A DNA stretch of 64,000 bases from an uncultured bacterium (GCA_937895515.1 CALAYS010000012.1:1-64000), one strand, 5' to 3'; positions 7,977 to 17,377 are shown, counted from the first letter of the stretch. Translations and numbers: made by a program. Notes: a model not told the origin generated them from the letters alone.

Positions 7977-8372
7977 ATGGAAATTGAGGGTTCAAATAAT
8001 AATGAGAAGTACATATTACTTGTAGATTCTCATAATTCAGCTCGAACCTTTGGTGTAGCTAGAAATAAAAAAACTGTTGAACACAATAAATCCGTTCTTG
8101 AACTTCCGTCCCACGATTTCATCTTGAACGAAATAGGCGGTATAGATAACACGCTACAGTTTTCTTTCGGTAGATATATCGTTCTATATTTTATAGACAC
8201 AGAAACTTTGTTCTTTATAGATTATTCACTTATAGCAGATCAATCCATCTTACAACTAATTCTCCAACGCAAAGTAAGTACTACTTTCTTGGAGAATTTT
8301 TTTTCAATTCAATTCAGATTAGAAACGACTTTTAAGCCGGAAGATGATATCGTTGAAATGGTTAGGAATTAA
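7977..8372 (+). CDS. Hypothetical protein
   Basis: 131 residues, not recognised. It contains several predicted beta strands (KYILLVDSHN, RYIVLYFIDTETLFFIDY) and no membrane segment or obvious motif. A TATTTTTG box (7963-7970) that fits the Bacteroidota -7 consensus lies 6 nt before the ATG, so the gene may be transcribed with almost no leader. It ends 8 nt from the stop codon of the convergent VirD4-like gene. Confidence 0.55.
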   Translation: MEIEGSNNNEKYILLVDSHNSARTFGVARNKKTVEHNKSVLELPSHDFILNEIGGIDNTLQFSFGRYIVLYFIDTETLFFIDYSLIADQSILQLILQRKVSTTFLENFFSIQFRLETTFKPEDDIVEMVRN

Positions 8373-8380
8373 TGCGTGTC

Positions 8381-11300
8381 CTATTTTCTCTTTCGGAAAG
8401 AACTACTAATCGTCTTTAAAATTTGTTCTTGCTTGCTCTTAGATTCCAAATCAGAAACTGGGTCATATTCCACTTTTACCCTGTAGCCCTTCATTTTTGT
8501 TTCAGTTACAGATTCTTTTGATATTTCACTGTCAAGATAAAGGAAAAAGGCTTCCGGCTCAAAAAACAAAACTCTTTGTTGTTGGTCTGGGTTAAGGTTT
8601 TGAGATGCTTGTCTTTGAATATTATCCAATACCTTTTTATTATTTGATATAGATACCACTTTGTTATATCCATCTGCAAGACATTTTTGAATATTGTGTA
8701 ATTCCCATTCTTGGGATGTGGTTACACATACCTCACAAGCTATTCGATTCCCATTTCTTTCTAAGGAAACATCAACCCGTCCTTTCCCGTCAAAAGTGGA
8801 TTCCTCTGTAAATACTCTATATCCTCTCGATTCCGCCATTCTTTTTATAAGGGATTGTAGATACCGATGCTGACTCTCATTTTTTCTTTCAACTGTATTT
8901 GGCGTATAAATCTGTGTTTCTTGATTTTCAGATGTTGTATTGTTGTTTATAATAGGGAAAATTGGCAATTCAGACGGTTCTTCTTTTTCTGAAACCTTAA
9001 AGTCTTTGATTAACTCCTGCAAAATATTTTCAACCTCACCTTTTGGAGTGCCGTACCTATTTCTTGAGAGGTCAATAATATCAGTCTTAATTTTAAATCC
9101 TTGGCTTTCTTCAATATCGCTTAAAAGTGTCGTTGATAGATTGAAATCATTTTCCGGCCTATCAATCCTTACAATTGCTTCACCAGTTGAAAGGTTTTGT
9201 AAATCTATTGCCTCAAAATGCAAAAATCCATCCTCCAATTTTTTAGCATCAGAATCACCAATTCTAAAACAGATACGAGTACCAGCATTTGATAATACAG
9301 AACTAGCAAGCTCAGTATCTTGTTTGGTAAGTTGTTGCACGTCTTGGTGTGCCAATATTAAACCTAAATGATATTTTCTTGCACCAGATAGAATAGCGGA
9401 CATGGACTGTGTTACGAAATTTTGGAATTCATCAATATAAAGATAAAAGTCTTTTCTGTCATCCTTTTGCTTTGCCTGTCTTGCCATTGCTGCCTGATGG
9501 ATTTTGGCTACAATGAAAGTTCCCAATAGGTAACTGTTCTCATTCCCGATTAAACCCTGTGACAGCTTTACCAATACAATCTTTCCAGTATCTAAAAAGG
9601 ATTCAAAGTCCAAGCCTTTCTTTTGGGCAACCATATTGCGTATTAGTTTTGGTCTAAGAAAAGAATCAAGGCGGGTCAAAATTGGACCGATGGAATTCGA
9701 TTTTAAAAGTGGAAACTCTTTTTGCCAATAATAAATAATGCTTGGGTCGGTAACCGTCTTTAAGAAATTATCCCTGAATGGTTTTTCAATTAAAAATCTT
9801 CGCAAATCAAACAATGTACCACCTTTATTACTTTCCAAAAAAGCTAAAATAGCATTTGCCAGAACACTATTCATTTGATCACCCCAACTTGTGCTTAATC
9901 GCTTAAAAACAGAAACTAAATCCGATGACAATATTTCTTTTTCAATTTCTGAATGAGCAGTCAAAATATTGAAACCTACTGGAAACTCAGAATCAGCGGG
10001 ATCAATAATAATAACATCATTATAACGGCTTTCTGGAATATGGGTAAGGATGGTTTCTATTAAGTCACCATGCGGATCTAATACAGCCAAACCATTGCCT
10101 TGCAAAATATCCTGAATTATTAGGTTTGTGATAAAAGTGGATTTACCAGTACCGGTTGCACCAATAACATGTGTATGTTTTAATCGCTGTGATGTACTTA
10201 CGCTAACTTCTTTCTCAACCCCTTGGTGGTAATTGATGCCTAATTTTAGTTTATGCCCACTGGCTAATTCTGGTGCTGATTTTGTCTTCTTATTCTCCCT
10301 ATCCAGCTTATTCGATACAACTGAGGCTGAGGGTAAATGAACCAAGGTAGCAAGTTCTCGGCAGTTTAAGAGCATCCCTAAACGGCACGATTGCCGATAA
10401 TAAATGTCATGAATTTGGTCTTCAACAGGATATTCATCATTTGATAATGGTATTAGAGAATTAAACGGAGATCGGGATAATGCAATAAGACCATGACTAA
10501 TTTGTTCCCAAATTGAAATAGAAGATTTTTCTGATACTCCTTGACCAATAACACGAACTACAACTCCAAATAATGGTGAAGAAACCTTTTCTCTTGAAAG
10601 AGGCACCATTTCCGGTGCATCAAGGAAAAAGGAATCACCTCGACTATCACTAACTGATTGAAGAATACTTTCAGACCAAGGATTTACTGCTCCTTTGAAA
10701 AGAATTTGAATTGCGGCCTGTGAATCTCCTTGTAAATGTTCCAAAAAACCAAAAAGACCAATAAAGGGATCAGGGTCAAAACGGTCAGTCATTTTTAGGG
10801 GGCGCATAAATTCTTCCTTTAGACCAAATTCCGAAAAAAAGTAACTTAAATTTTCATGAAGAATACCCATCAATCCTTCTGGATATTCTTGCACGGCTGC
10901 TTCGGGGAAATATGCTTTCAGTTGGCTATACAAATGCGTTGCATCATTTGTTCGACTGATAAATTGAAGTCTGATTGTTTTCGAACTTGCTATAATTTCA
11001 AAAGAAACAGGACTGGCAGTCGAAGAAATCATCAACAATAATTGCTGTACTGTTTCAGCCTGAATCTTATAACCTTTGGGTAAAGAAACACGAAAGCAAT
11101 TAAGTGGCGAGTCATAATTTTGAAATGGATATGCATAGGATGAATCCTGCTCCATAACCGGTTCTTTAGTTTCTTCTATTTTGAATAGATTAACAAATTT
11201 ACCAAGCAAGGTAGGCTTTTTGCCATCATCAATATTTTCCGGTAGATATGAAAAACGGTCAGCATGGACAAAGTAAGGCTCAAACATAGGTTCAAGTTCA

Positions 11301-11392
11301 ACAGGTTCACTATAAACCTGCCAACCTCTGCACCTTTGTTCCCATTGGTAGAAATGAAGTGTTGCAGCCTCTATTCTGCTTAAATCAGCCAT
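8381..11392 (-). CDS. VirD4/TraD-like ATPase with C-terminal nuclease-like domain
   Basis: 1003 residues. After a roughly 390-residue unassigned N-terminal region comes a HerA/VirD4-type motor: Walker A GATGTGKSTF (about 410-420), DPHGDLIE, and Walker B FYLYIDEFQNF (about 645-655) followed by LILAHQDVQQL and the arginine-finger region ICFRIGDSDA. Such ATPases couple DNA to a type IV secretion channel. From about 835 a separate domain shows GRVDVSLERNGNRIACEV (about 867-885), the D...ExV core of a PD-(D/E)XK nuclease-like fold, which is unusual on a coupling protein. No transmembrane helices are obvious. The gene is followed upstream (10 nt) by its partner at 11402-11890. Confidence 0.8.
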   Translation of the reverse strand: MADLSRIEAATLHFYQWEQRCRGWQVYSEPVELEPMFEPYFVHADRFSYLPENIDDGKKPTLLGKFVNLFKIEETKEPVMEQDSSYAYPFQNYDSPLNCFRVSLPKGYKIQAETVQQLLLMISSTASPVSFEIIASSKTIRLQFISRTNDATHLYSQLKAYFPEAAVQEYPEGLMGILHENLSYFFSEFGLKEEFMRPLKMTDRFDPDPFIGLFGFLEHLQGDSQAAIQILFKGAVNPWSESILQSVSDSRGDSFFLDAPEMVPLSREKVSSPLFGVVVRVIGQGVSEKSSISIWEQISHGLIALSRSPFNSLIPLSNDEYPVEDQIHDIYYRQSCRLGMLLNCRELATLVHLPSASVVSNKLDRENKKTKSAPELASGHKLKLGINYHQGVEKEVSVSTSQRLKHTHVIGATGTGKSTFITNLIIQDILQGNGLAVLDPHGDLIETILTHIPESRYNDVIIIDPADSEFPVGFNILTAHSEIEKEILSSDLVSVFKRLSTSWGDQMNSVLANAILAFLESNKGGTLFDLRRFLIEKPFRDNFLKTVTDPSIIYYWQKEFPLLKSNSIGPILTRLDSFLRPKLIRNMVAQKKGLDFESFLDTGKIVLVKLSQGLIGNENSYLLGTFIVAKIHQAAMARQAKQKDDRKDFYLYIDEFQNFVTQSMSAILSGARKYHLGLILAHQDVQQLTKQDTELASSVLSNAGTRICFRIGDSDAKKLEDGFLHFEAIDLQNLSTGEAIVRIDRPENDFNLSTTLLSDIEESQGFKIKTDIIDLSRNRYGTPKGEVENILQELIKDFKVSEKEEPSELPIFPIINNNTTSENQETQIYTPNTVERKNESQHRYLQSLIKRMAESRGYRVFTEESTFDGKGRVDVSLERNGNRIACEVCVTTSQEWELHNIQKCLADGYNKVVSISNNKKVLDNIQRQASQNLNPDQQQRVLFFEPEAFFLYLDSEISKESVTETKMKGYRVKVEYDPVSDLESKSKQEQILKTISSSFRKRK

Positions 11393-11401
11393 TCACATTA
11401 A

Positions 11402-11890
11402 TTACTTGAATGACTTGTCGTCTTTCACTTGTCTTTCTAATTCAGAGAGCATTCGTAATCCTTTTTTAGTTGAAATACCATCAATGGCTTCAAGGATACT
11501 GGTTCGAGCACATTCTTGAAACATTGTAATCGTATCCCATTGATAATAGGTTTTATAACTGTAATAGGTATCAAAAGCTGGACCTATAAGAGGGATTCTA
11601 ATAAGTAAACTTTTAATGTAACCAACAGATTCACCCATCCACCACGATATGAAATATCCTTTACCATAAGGTGCTGCACAAACATCAAAGATATTTTCTC
11701 CATCTTGAATTCGGAGGTATTCACGTTTAGAAAATAAACCACCGAAGTTGACTCGTTTAATACGAATTGAAGAAACTTCTTTGCTTTTTAATTGGTTTTC
11801 GACAAGAGTATAAAATTCTTGTGCTGAAAGCTGGAAATCAGGAAAGTAATGATACCAGCGTGAATGGATTTGTTTAATCACGGATGCCAT
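11402..11890 (-). CDS. Hypothetical protein paired with VirD4-like ATPase
   Basis: 162 residues, first gene of a two-gene minus-strand operon; only 9 nt separate its stop from the ATPase start. It has a hydrophobic stretch around residues 75-105 (YFISWWMGESVGYIKSLLIR) that could be membrane-associated, and a charged C-terminus. No family name can be given. By position it may help tether the ATPase or couple it to the cell envelope. Confidence 0.6.
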   Translation of the reverse strand: MASVIKQIHSRWYHYFPDFQLSAQEFYTLVENQLKSKEVSSIRIKRVNFGGLFSKREYLRIQDGENIFDVCAAPYGKGYFISWWMGESVGYIKSLLIRIPLIGPAFDTYYSYKTYYQWDTITMFQECARTSILEAIDGISTKKGLRMLSELERQVKDDKSFK

Positions 11891-12035
11891 AAACAGAAGG
11901 GTTTGAAGATTGAAATTATATTAAAACATACTGCAAAAAACAATTAATTGATACAAAAAGCAATAGTTAAAATCTATTAAATTTTCAAAAGATTTAAACA
12001 ATTTGAAACTTCAAATCAAATAATTTAATATCATA

Positions 12036-12043
12036 TATCTTTG
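12036..12043 (+). promoter_or_regulatory. Bacteroidota-type -7 box
   Basis: TATCTTTG, matching TAnnTTTG, 19 nt before the ATG of the first gene of the DUF3644/restriction island. A good -33 TTTG at the right spacing is not evident. Confidence 0.45.
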
Positions 12044-12062
12044 TATACCTAATTAGAATAGA

Positions 12063-12317
12063 ATGGAATGTAAACAGAACCACAGATATGAAAGTAAATT
12101 TGAAGAATTACCCTTTGATCAAGGTGGACAAGGAAGACATAAATGTGCCGGATGTGCTTATGAGAGAGGTCTTCATGATGGTGAACAAAGAATAGAACAA
12201 ATTAATATAGACCTTGATAGTCTTAATGAAAGTCAGGCAGGAACAGTAAGGCATAAAAGCCCTCACGCAGCTTACGCCTTAGGATATTTGGATGGAGTTA
12301 AAAAATCATATCTTTAA
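12063..12317 (+). CDS. Small Cys-containing protein of a restriction island
   Basis: 84 residues with two similar halves: GRHKCAGCAYERGLHDG and SPHAAYALGYLDG both contain an A-Y-x-x-G-x-x-D-G pattern, so it looks like an internal duplication with a CxxC in the first half only. Proteins of this type are, as I recall, common beside restriction-modification and DUF3644 genes, but I know of no defined function. First gene of a plus-strand operon (12063-16138). Confidence 0.6.
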   Translation: MECKQNHRYESKFEELPFDQGGQGRHKCAGCAYERGLHDGEQRIEQINIDLDSLNESQAGTVRHKSPHAAYALGYLDGVKKSYL

Positions 12318-12332
12318 GCAGTCTGAATTGTA

Positions 12333-13646
12333 ATGAAAATTCTTCCCCACCTAGATAAAATAGGAAAATCATATCAATTCTTTCTTGAAAAAGAAAACAG
12401 TAATGGTGGATTTAAAATTAAAGATTTGGCTGATTACGTAGGTTGGACTGAGGTAACTGCTAAAACTTATATATCAAAAAAATGGGATACGATAATAGAG
12501 AAAAAAGGAGAAAATTATTTTGTTAAAAACATAAGCAAATATTCACCAGAGGCCTATCGAAAGTGGATGTCACAAGCAAATAAGAATAGTCAAGACCCAT
12601 TTAAACCAGAACTCAATGAAGATGTAGAAAGATTTGTAATAAAAGCCAGAGAAAGTGCATTGCTCGCTTTAGATATTTATAATAGGCCAGCAACTATTTT
12701 TAAGTCGGAAGGATTTGTCGTAATGATGATAATTGCATGGACATCCTTACTACACGCTATATTTCATAAGAAAAAAATAAAATGTAATTATACAGATGAC
12801 AATGGAAATGATAAATATATTGATGGCGATCTGAATTTATGGGAATTAAGTAGATGCATAAAAGAATATTTCAAAGGAGACACCAATTCTGCCAGAAGTA
12901 ATATTGAATTTATGATCGGTTTGAGAAATAAAATTGAGCACAGATTTGCTCCGAAAATTGACAATCACATAGGTGGTGAGTGCCAATCACTCCTATTAAA
13001 TTTTGATGAAGTACTAACTAAAGAGTTCGGAAACTACTTTTCACTTCGTGATTTACTTGTATTTCCACTTCAAACAACTAATCTCAGAAATACGGGACAA
13101 GTAGATATTGTTAAAAAATTTCAAGGTAAACAATATGATGATATAAAGGAATACATCAATGCTTTTAGGGATGGTATAAGTGATGAGATTTACAATGACC
13201 CAAAGTATAGTTTTAGAGTATTTTTAGTTCCCAAAACTGGAAATCATAAAAAATCATCCGATATATCTATGGAATTTGTGAAATATGATCCAAATAATCC
13301 AGAAGAGGTTGAAAACCATAAAAAATTAATAACACTTATAAAGGATAAAGAAAAAATTATAAAAATTGGCAATCCTGATGGATTAAAACCTGGGCAAGTG
13401 GTCGTAAAAGTGGCTGAGAAAATAGGTAAATCATTTAAAATACATAACCATACCCAAGCTTGGAAGTATTTTAATGCAAGACCTTTAAAATTTCAAAAGG
13501 ACTATATGAGTGATTATTGCTATAGCGATGCCGCACATGAAGATTTTGTTTATACACCTGCTTGGGTCGATTTCTTAACAGAAAAATTATCTGATGAAGT
13601 GGAATACCAAAAAGTAGTTTCTTACAAAGATGAAAAGGCTAAATAA
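12333..13646 (+). CDS. DUF3644-domain protein
   Basis: 437 residues. A small N-terminal winged-helix-like part (FKIKDLADYVGWTEVTAKTYI, about 27-48) is followed by the DUF3644 region: ARESALLALDIYNRPATIFK and the EFMIGLRNKIEHRF helix resemble that family. The central RNKIEHR motif is reminiscent of HEPN-type RNases (R-x4-6-H), which DUF3644 proteins may be related to, so RNase activity is possible but unproven. It starts 15 nt after the previous gene and overlaps the next gene by 17 nt. DUF3644 genes are known from defence islands. Probably an accessory effector of the restriction system. Confidence 0.7.
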   Translation: MKILPHLDKIGKSYQFFLEKENSNGGFKIKDLADYVGWTEVTAKTYISKKWDTIIEKKGENYFVKNISKYSPEAYRKWMSQANKNSQDPFKPELNEDVERFVIKARESALLALDIYNRPATIFKSEGFVVMMIIAWTSLLHAIFHKKKIKCNYTDDNGNDKYIDGDLNLWELSRCIKEYFKGDTNSARSNIEFMIGLRNKIEHRFAPKIDNHIGGECQSLLLNFDEVLTKEFGNYFSLRDLLVFPLQTTNLRNTGQVDIVKKFQGKQYDDIKEYINAFRDGISDEIYNDPKYSFRVFLVPKTGNHKKSSDISMEFVKYDPNNPEEVENHKKLITLIKDKEKIIKIGNPDGLKPGQVVVKVAEKIGKSFKIHNHTQAWKYFNARPLKFQKDYMSDYCYSDAAHEDFVYTPAWVDFLTEKLSDEVEYQKVVSYKDEKAK

Positions 13647-13938
13647 TACCCTTAGAGCTTGGCTATTTGAAAATGATTACAAAGATGTCGCTAAAATTAT
13701 AGACGACATTCTAATTGAGTGGAGAGAGAAAGGTAATAAACAACGAAGAAATTGGTGGGATATTTTGGCCGGTGATGTTAATGGAAAACCAAGGGTTATA
13801 TCTGGTAGAGAAATTCCGGTTTTGAAAGCAGCACAGATTAGAAAGAATGTTTTGGTAACCGAAAATGCTCTCTGTAGAAACGAAAACGAGTCTAATCCCT
13901 TACCAATAAAGGAACAAACTAGATGGAAAAGTAAATAA
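13630..13938 (+). CDS. Small hypothetical protein between DUF3644 and Dam
   Basis: 102 residues. The 5' end overlaps the DUF3644 gene by 17 nt, a sign of translational coupling. The N-terminal half has an amphipathic helix and a WWDILAGD motif; the C-terminal part (REIPVLKAAQIRKN) resembles a short DNA- or protein-binding tail. No family is recognised. Its place directly before the methyltransferase suggests a specificity or control subunit, but this is inference. Confidence 0.55.
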   Translation: MKRLNNTLRAWLFENDYKDVAKIIDDILIEWREKGNKQRRNWWDILAGDVNGKPRVISGREIPVLKAAQIRKNVLVTENALCRNENESNPLPIKEQTRWKSK

Positions 13939-13998
13939 TGGACATTTTGTTAATAAATTTAATCAGCCAAATTGGTTCTAAACCAATACATTTGGTTG

Positions 13999-14886
13999 AT
14001 GATTTTAAACCCACAAGAACAGTTCATTTTACACGCAAATGCAAGAAATATTCTTGCACAGCCATTCTTAAAATGGGCTGGTGGTAAAAGGCAATTGTTA
14101 CCAACAATAAGAAAATATTTACCTCAAACTTTTAATACTTACTACGAACCTTTTGTTGGTGCTGGAGCATTATTATTTGAAATGCAACCTAAAAAAGCTG
14201 TAATAAATGATGTTAATACTGATTTAATCAATTGTTATACAGTTATAAGAGATTTACCAACTGATTTAATACAGGATTTAAAGAAGCATGAAAATAGTAG
14301 CGAATATTTTTATTCAATCCGAGAACTTGATCGAACTAATGAATTCAAAAACCTTAACCTTATTGAAAGAGCTTCAAGAATAATATATTTAAATAAGACT
14401 TGCTACAATGGGCTTTTTCGGGTTAACAGACAAGGGCAATTTAACTCACCATTTGGTAGATATAAGAAACCTAACTACTTTAATCCAGAAGTATTGTATG
14501 CAATAAGTTCATATTTAAATGAGAACGATGTTAAAATTTTAAATGTCGATTTTTCGAAGGTGGTTGAAACTGCCGAAAAAGGAGATTTTATTTATTTCGA
14601 TCCTCCATATGACCCTCTCTCAGAAACTTCTTCATTTACTGGATATAGTTTAAACCAATTTGGTAAAAGTGAACAAGAAAGATTAAAAGATGTTTTCGAA
14701 GCACTAACAATAAAAGGATGTAAAGTAATGTTAAGCAATTCATCCACTGAGTTTATTTCCAAACTATATGAGGATTATAATATAGTTCGGATACAGGCTA
14801 ATAGAAATATAAACTCTGTAGGTTCTGGGAGAAAGAAAATCGAGGAATATTTAATTCTTAATTATAACCCTGATAATGACGAGTAA
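13999..14886 (+). CDS. dam: Dam-like adenine-N6 DNA methyltransferase (D12 class)
   Basis: About 295 residues from ATG 13999; a TTG at 13972 is the upstream alternative. Motif order is that of the alpha-class MTase D12 family: AdoMet motif PFLKWAGGKRQLL, YEPFVGAGALLFE, the substrate region NKTCYNGLFRVNRQGQFNSPFG, and catalytic DPPY (FIYFDPPYDPL). These enzymes methylate adenine N6, typically in GATC, though the site cannot be read from sequence. It overlaps the endonuclease gene by 11 nt and would protect host DNA from that enzyme. An ATG at 13938 opens a different frame that ends in the Dam region and is not used here. Confidence 0.88.
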   Translation: MILNPQEQFILHANARNILAQPFLKWAGGKRQLLPTIRKYLPQTFNTYYEPFVGAGALLFEMQPKKAVINDVNTDLINCYTVIRDLPTDLIQDLKKHENSSEYFYSIRELDRTNEFKNLNLIERASRIIYLNKTCYNGLFRVNRQGQFNSPFGRYKKPNYFNPEVLYAISSYLNENDVKILNVDFSKVVETAEKGDFIYFDPPYDPLSETSSFTGYSLNQFGKSEQERLKDVFEALTIKGCKVMLSNSSTEFISKLYEDYNIVRIQANRNINSVGSGRKKIEEYLILNYNPDNDE

Positions 14887-16138
14887 TGATATTGCTTGGG
14901 ATAAAATATTTGAGGAATTAAACATTTCGAAAGAATTAACACGAATTCCGTATTTTCAAATTACTGCCTCGCAAATTAATACAATTGGTAAACGGGAAGC
15001 CCGTTTGATGGCTAAATTCGATACAAAGGAATCGCTACCACAAATATTTAAAGACTCAGAATTAAATATTAATGCAATTTCTAATGGAAGTTATATAATC
15101 TTCAAAGATGAAAAACATCAAAGTTTTATTTCTCTGCCAGATTATAAAGAAATTATTCCTCGAAAAGTAACTCCTGTCTTGGATTTTGAACTTCAAACCC
15201 TCCTATTTGCTCCAAGAATGTCGGAGAGTAATGCTCTAGATTTTGCCCATCATTCAAGAATACTTAATAACTATTGTGGTGAAAAAGAATTGAAGTTAAC
15301 CACAAGGGGTAGATTTTTTTCCGATGGCTTTAATTTTCAATTAGGTAAATTGGGTGAAATAGGAGTTAAGGGGGTACAGATAGAAGTAGATGCTGGATAT
15401 GAAGGGAGAGAACAGTTTCTAATAATTGAGGCTAAAAGTAGTACTCGTTCAAATTTCAACATACGTCAATTATATTACCCATATAGGCATTTTGAAAAGA
15501 AAACAACAAAAAAAATAAGAGCTATCCTACTCTCTTTTAGTAATGGAATTTATTATTTTACTGAAATCGAATTGCATCCAAATTACTATGATTACCGAAT
15601 TATCAATAATGAAGCTATAGAGGTAGTTATTGAAGAAAAATCAGAAGAAGCAAGTATTATAGCCTTTCTATCACAACCAACCCATACCCCGCATAGTATT
15701 CCAGTTCCGCAAGCAGATAATTTAGACAAAGTGATTGATTTAGCTGCTTTCTTGTTAGATGGACCTCGTGATAAATTTGAAATAGCCGAATATTTTGAAT
15801 TTGATGAACGTCAAGGTGATTATTACGGAAATGCAGCGATGTATATTGGTTTGGTTGAAAAAAGTGCGGGATTGTTTAAGTTAACAGAATTAGGAAATGA
15901 AATAGTACATTTCCAAAACAGGGAAAATAGAAATTTCCAAGTCGTAAAAGCGATTTTAAAAACAAGAGTTTTCAATGATCTAGTGAGCTTGTACCTTAAG
16001 CAACAAAACCAAATGGATGATCAACAAATTATTAAAAGACTTAGCGAAGAAGGTTTAACTGGCAGCACCCCCCAAAGAAGAAAAAGTACAGTAAGGTCAT
16101 GGCTAAATTGGATTTTATCTAATCTGCCAAAAAAATAA
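14876..16138 (+). CDS. Type II restriction endonuclease
   Basis: 420 residues, overlapping the Dam-like gene by 11 nt. The middle contains IEVDAGYEGREQFLIIEAK (about 169-189), a PD-(D/E)XK-type core with D...ExK. The C-terminal 140 residues look like winged-helix DNA-binding domains (DKFEIAEYFEFDERQGDYYG, then the RRKSTVRSWLNWIL tail). With the adjacent methyltransferase it forms a complete restriction-modification pair that would also help retain the mobile element by post-segregational killing. The recognition site is presumably that of the Dam-like enzyme. Confidence 0.8.
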   Translation: MTSNDIAWDKIFEELNISKELTRIPYFQITASQINTIGKREARLMAKFDTKESLPQIFKDSELNINAISNGSYIIFKDEKHQSFISLPDYKEIIPRKVTPVLDFELQTLLFAPRMSESNALDFAHHSRILNNYCGEKELKLTTRGRFFSDGFNFQLGKLGEIGVKGVQIEVDAGYEGREQFLIIEAKSSTRSNFNIRQLYYPYRHFEKKTTKKIRAILLSFSNGIYYFTEIELHPNYYDYRIINNEAIEVVIEEKSEEASIIAFLSQPTHTPHSIPVPQADNLDKVIDLAAFLLDGPRDKFEIAEYFEFDERQGDYYGNAAMYIGLVEKSAGLFKLTELGNEIVHFQNRENRNFQVVKAILKTRVFNDLVSLYLKQQNQMDDQQIIKRLSEEGLTGSTPQRRKSTVRSWLNWILSNLPKK

Positions 16139-16152
16139 AATTCACCATCCGG

Positions 16153-16629
16153 TTACAAAATTCCTTCATCAGCAAAACTGAAATACTCATTATATGCAGT
16201 TACAATCACATGGTCTCTTACTGGAATATCAAGAACATTTCCAGCATCTTTTAATTTTCTTGTAAGTAATTTATCAGATTCACTTGGTATAAGATTTCCT
16301 GATGGATGATTGTGACTTAGAATAATGCTAGTAGCGTTAGCCAATAAAGCTCCTTGAAATATATTTCTAATATCAGCTACTGTTCCGGTAATTCCACCTT
16401 CACTCACTTGCATTGAACCAAGTAACCTATTGGCTCTATTGAGAAACAATACAAAAAAGAATTCTTTGTGTTCAATCTTATTGGGATCATACACTTGCAT
16501 AAGAATTTCAAATGCTTGTCGGGAGCTTACAATTTTATACCGATCATTCGCATTAACACGAGAGATATAGTGAAGTTCAACTTCTGCAACTTTTAATAAT
16601 GGATTTTCTTGGATTTGGGACTTTAACAT
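16153..16629 (-). CDS. radC: RadC-like JAB-domain protein
   Basis: 158 residues. The JAB/MPN metalloprotease-type motif is complete: EFFFVLFLN, then SHNHPSG with the following acidic SESD (about 104-115). RadC-like proteins are frequent on Bacteroidota mobile elements; despite the name, a repair role is doubtful, and they may act as deubiquitinase-like peptidases or in DNA transfer. It is a short form without the N-terminal HhH domain. Its start codon is 3 nt from a 16-bp inverted repeat (16633-16771), and it converges on the restriction operon. Confidence 0.85.
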   Translation of the reverse strand: MLKSQIQENPLLKVAEVELHYISRVNANDRYKIVSSRQAFEILMQVYDPNKIEHKEFFFVLFLNRANRLLGSMQVSEGGITGTVADIRNIFQGALLANATSIILSHNHPSGNLIPSESDKLLTRKLKDAGNVLDIPVRDHVIVTAYNEYFSFADEGIL

Positions 16630-16632
16630 ATA

Positions 16633-16771
16633 TTTTTTCGATTAGTAAAGCGGTCCCAAGGCTGACTAAGGTAATTGTACGTGGAATAAAAGATGGATAG
16701 TGAAATGGAAGGTGTTTATGCCGCGAAAGCACTTACCAGTCAGACATACCTTTGCTTACTAATCGAAAAAA
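16633..16771. repeat. 16-bp inverted repeat enclosing a structured 107-nt region
   Basis: TTTTTTCGATTAGTAA at 16633-16648 is the exact reverse complement of 16756-16771. The enclosed sequence has further complementary words (CTGACT/AGTCAG, AAGGTA/TACCTT, GCGG/CCGC) whose order suggests a pseudoknot or alternative folds. It lies between the divergent RadC and P-loop genes. Candidates are a small RNA, a cis-regulatory region or a site for a DNA-processing enzyme. Confidence 0.6.
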
Positions 16772-16870
16772 TGTTTAAACCAAATCCAAAAAATCCACTT
16801 AAAATTAAAAGACAGGTGAAAACTGAAATACATAAATTCTAATTAGATTTGTTTGATTGTAAATAGTAAC

Positions 16871-17377
16871 ATGAAACAGGCAGTTTTTATAACAGGGTTC
16901 AATAATTGGGGTAAAACCAGAATCATTGAACATTTATTCAGAAGAAGAAGATTTCATAATGGGTGGTATTTTGCAATACCAGGAATAAACGCAAACTTTA
17001 CAGTTGAAAGTCATTCAAATGATGACTGGGGTTCTGCTTGGCCTGTAAGGGTTCAAAACCGGATTAACAGAGAACCTATTAGTGATTTAAATCTTTTCAC
17101 AGCCTTATGCCCTACGATGGATATAAATAACAACTTCGTTAATTTATTATCAAATCCTCCGTTTACCGCCTATGATAAATTACATATAATCCTGATTGAA
17201 TATAAATGGGAACATCACGCAAAACTTATAATAAATAATATTACAACTGCCGGAGCCAATATTCCAAATGTAAATTTTATTACAATAAATGCGGATCAGA
17301 ATCAGTTAACAGACCAATCGAGATGGCAGGCTAAGACATCTCAAATAAGACAGGAATTGGGAATATTATTCCCATAA
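16871..17377 (+). CDS. Small P-loop NTPase-like protein
   Basis: About 168 residues from ATG 16871 (MKQAVFITGFNNWGK); a TTG six codons upstream extends the frame but is less likely. The N-terminus contains a Walker A, GFNNWGKT, followed by a helix (RIIEHLFRRRRF). A possible Walker B is the hydrophobic strand LHIILIEYKW. No family is recognised. Both flanks are non-coding with strong inverted repeats (16633-16771 and 17412-17742), so the gene may form one unit with a structured RNA. Confidence 0.6.
   Translation: MKQAVFITGFNNWGKTRIIEHLFRRRRFHNGWYFAIPGINANFTVESHSNDDWGSAWPVRVQNRINREPISDLNLFTALCPTMDINNNFVNLLSNPPFTAYDKLHIILIEYKWEHHAKLIINNITTAGANIPNVNFITINADQNQLTDQSRWQAKTSQIRQELGILFP

Noticed and set aside
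13938..14086. A separate small gene starting at ATG 13938
   Set aside because: The frame lies across the Dam start in another register, has no conserved look and ends inside dam; it follows the previous stop only by chance.
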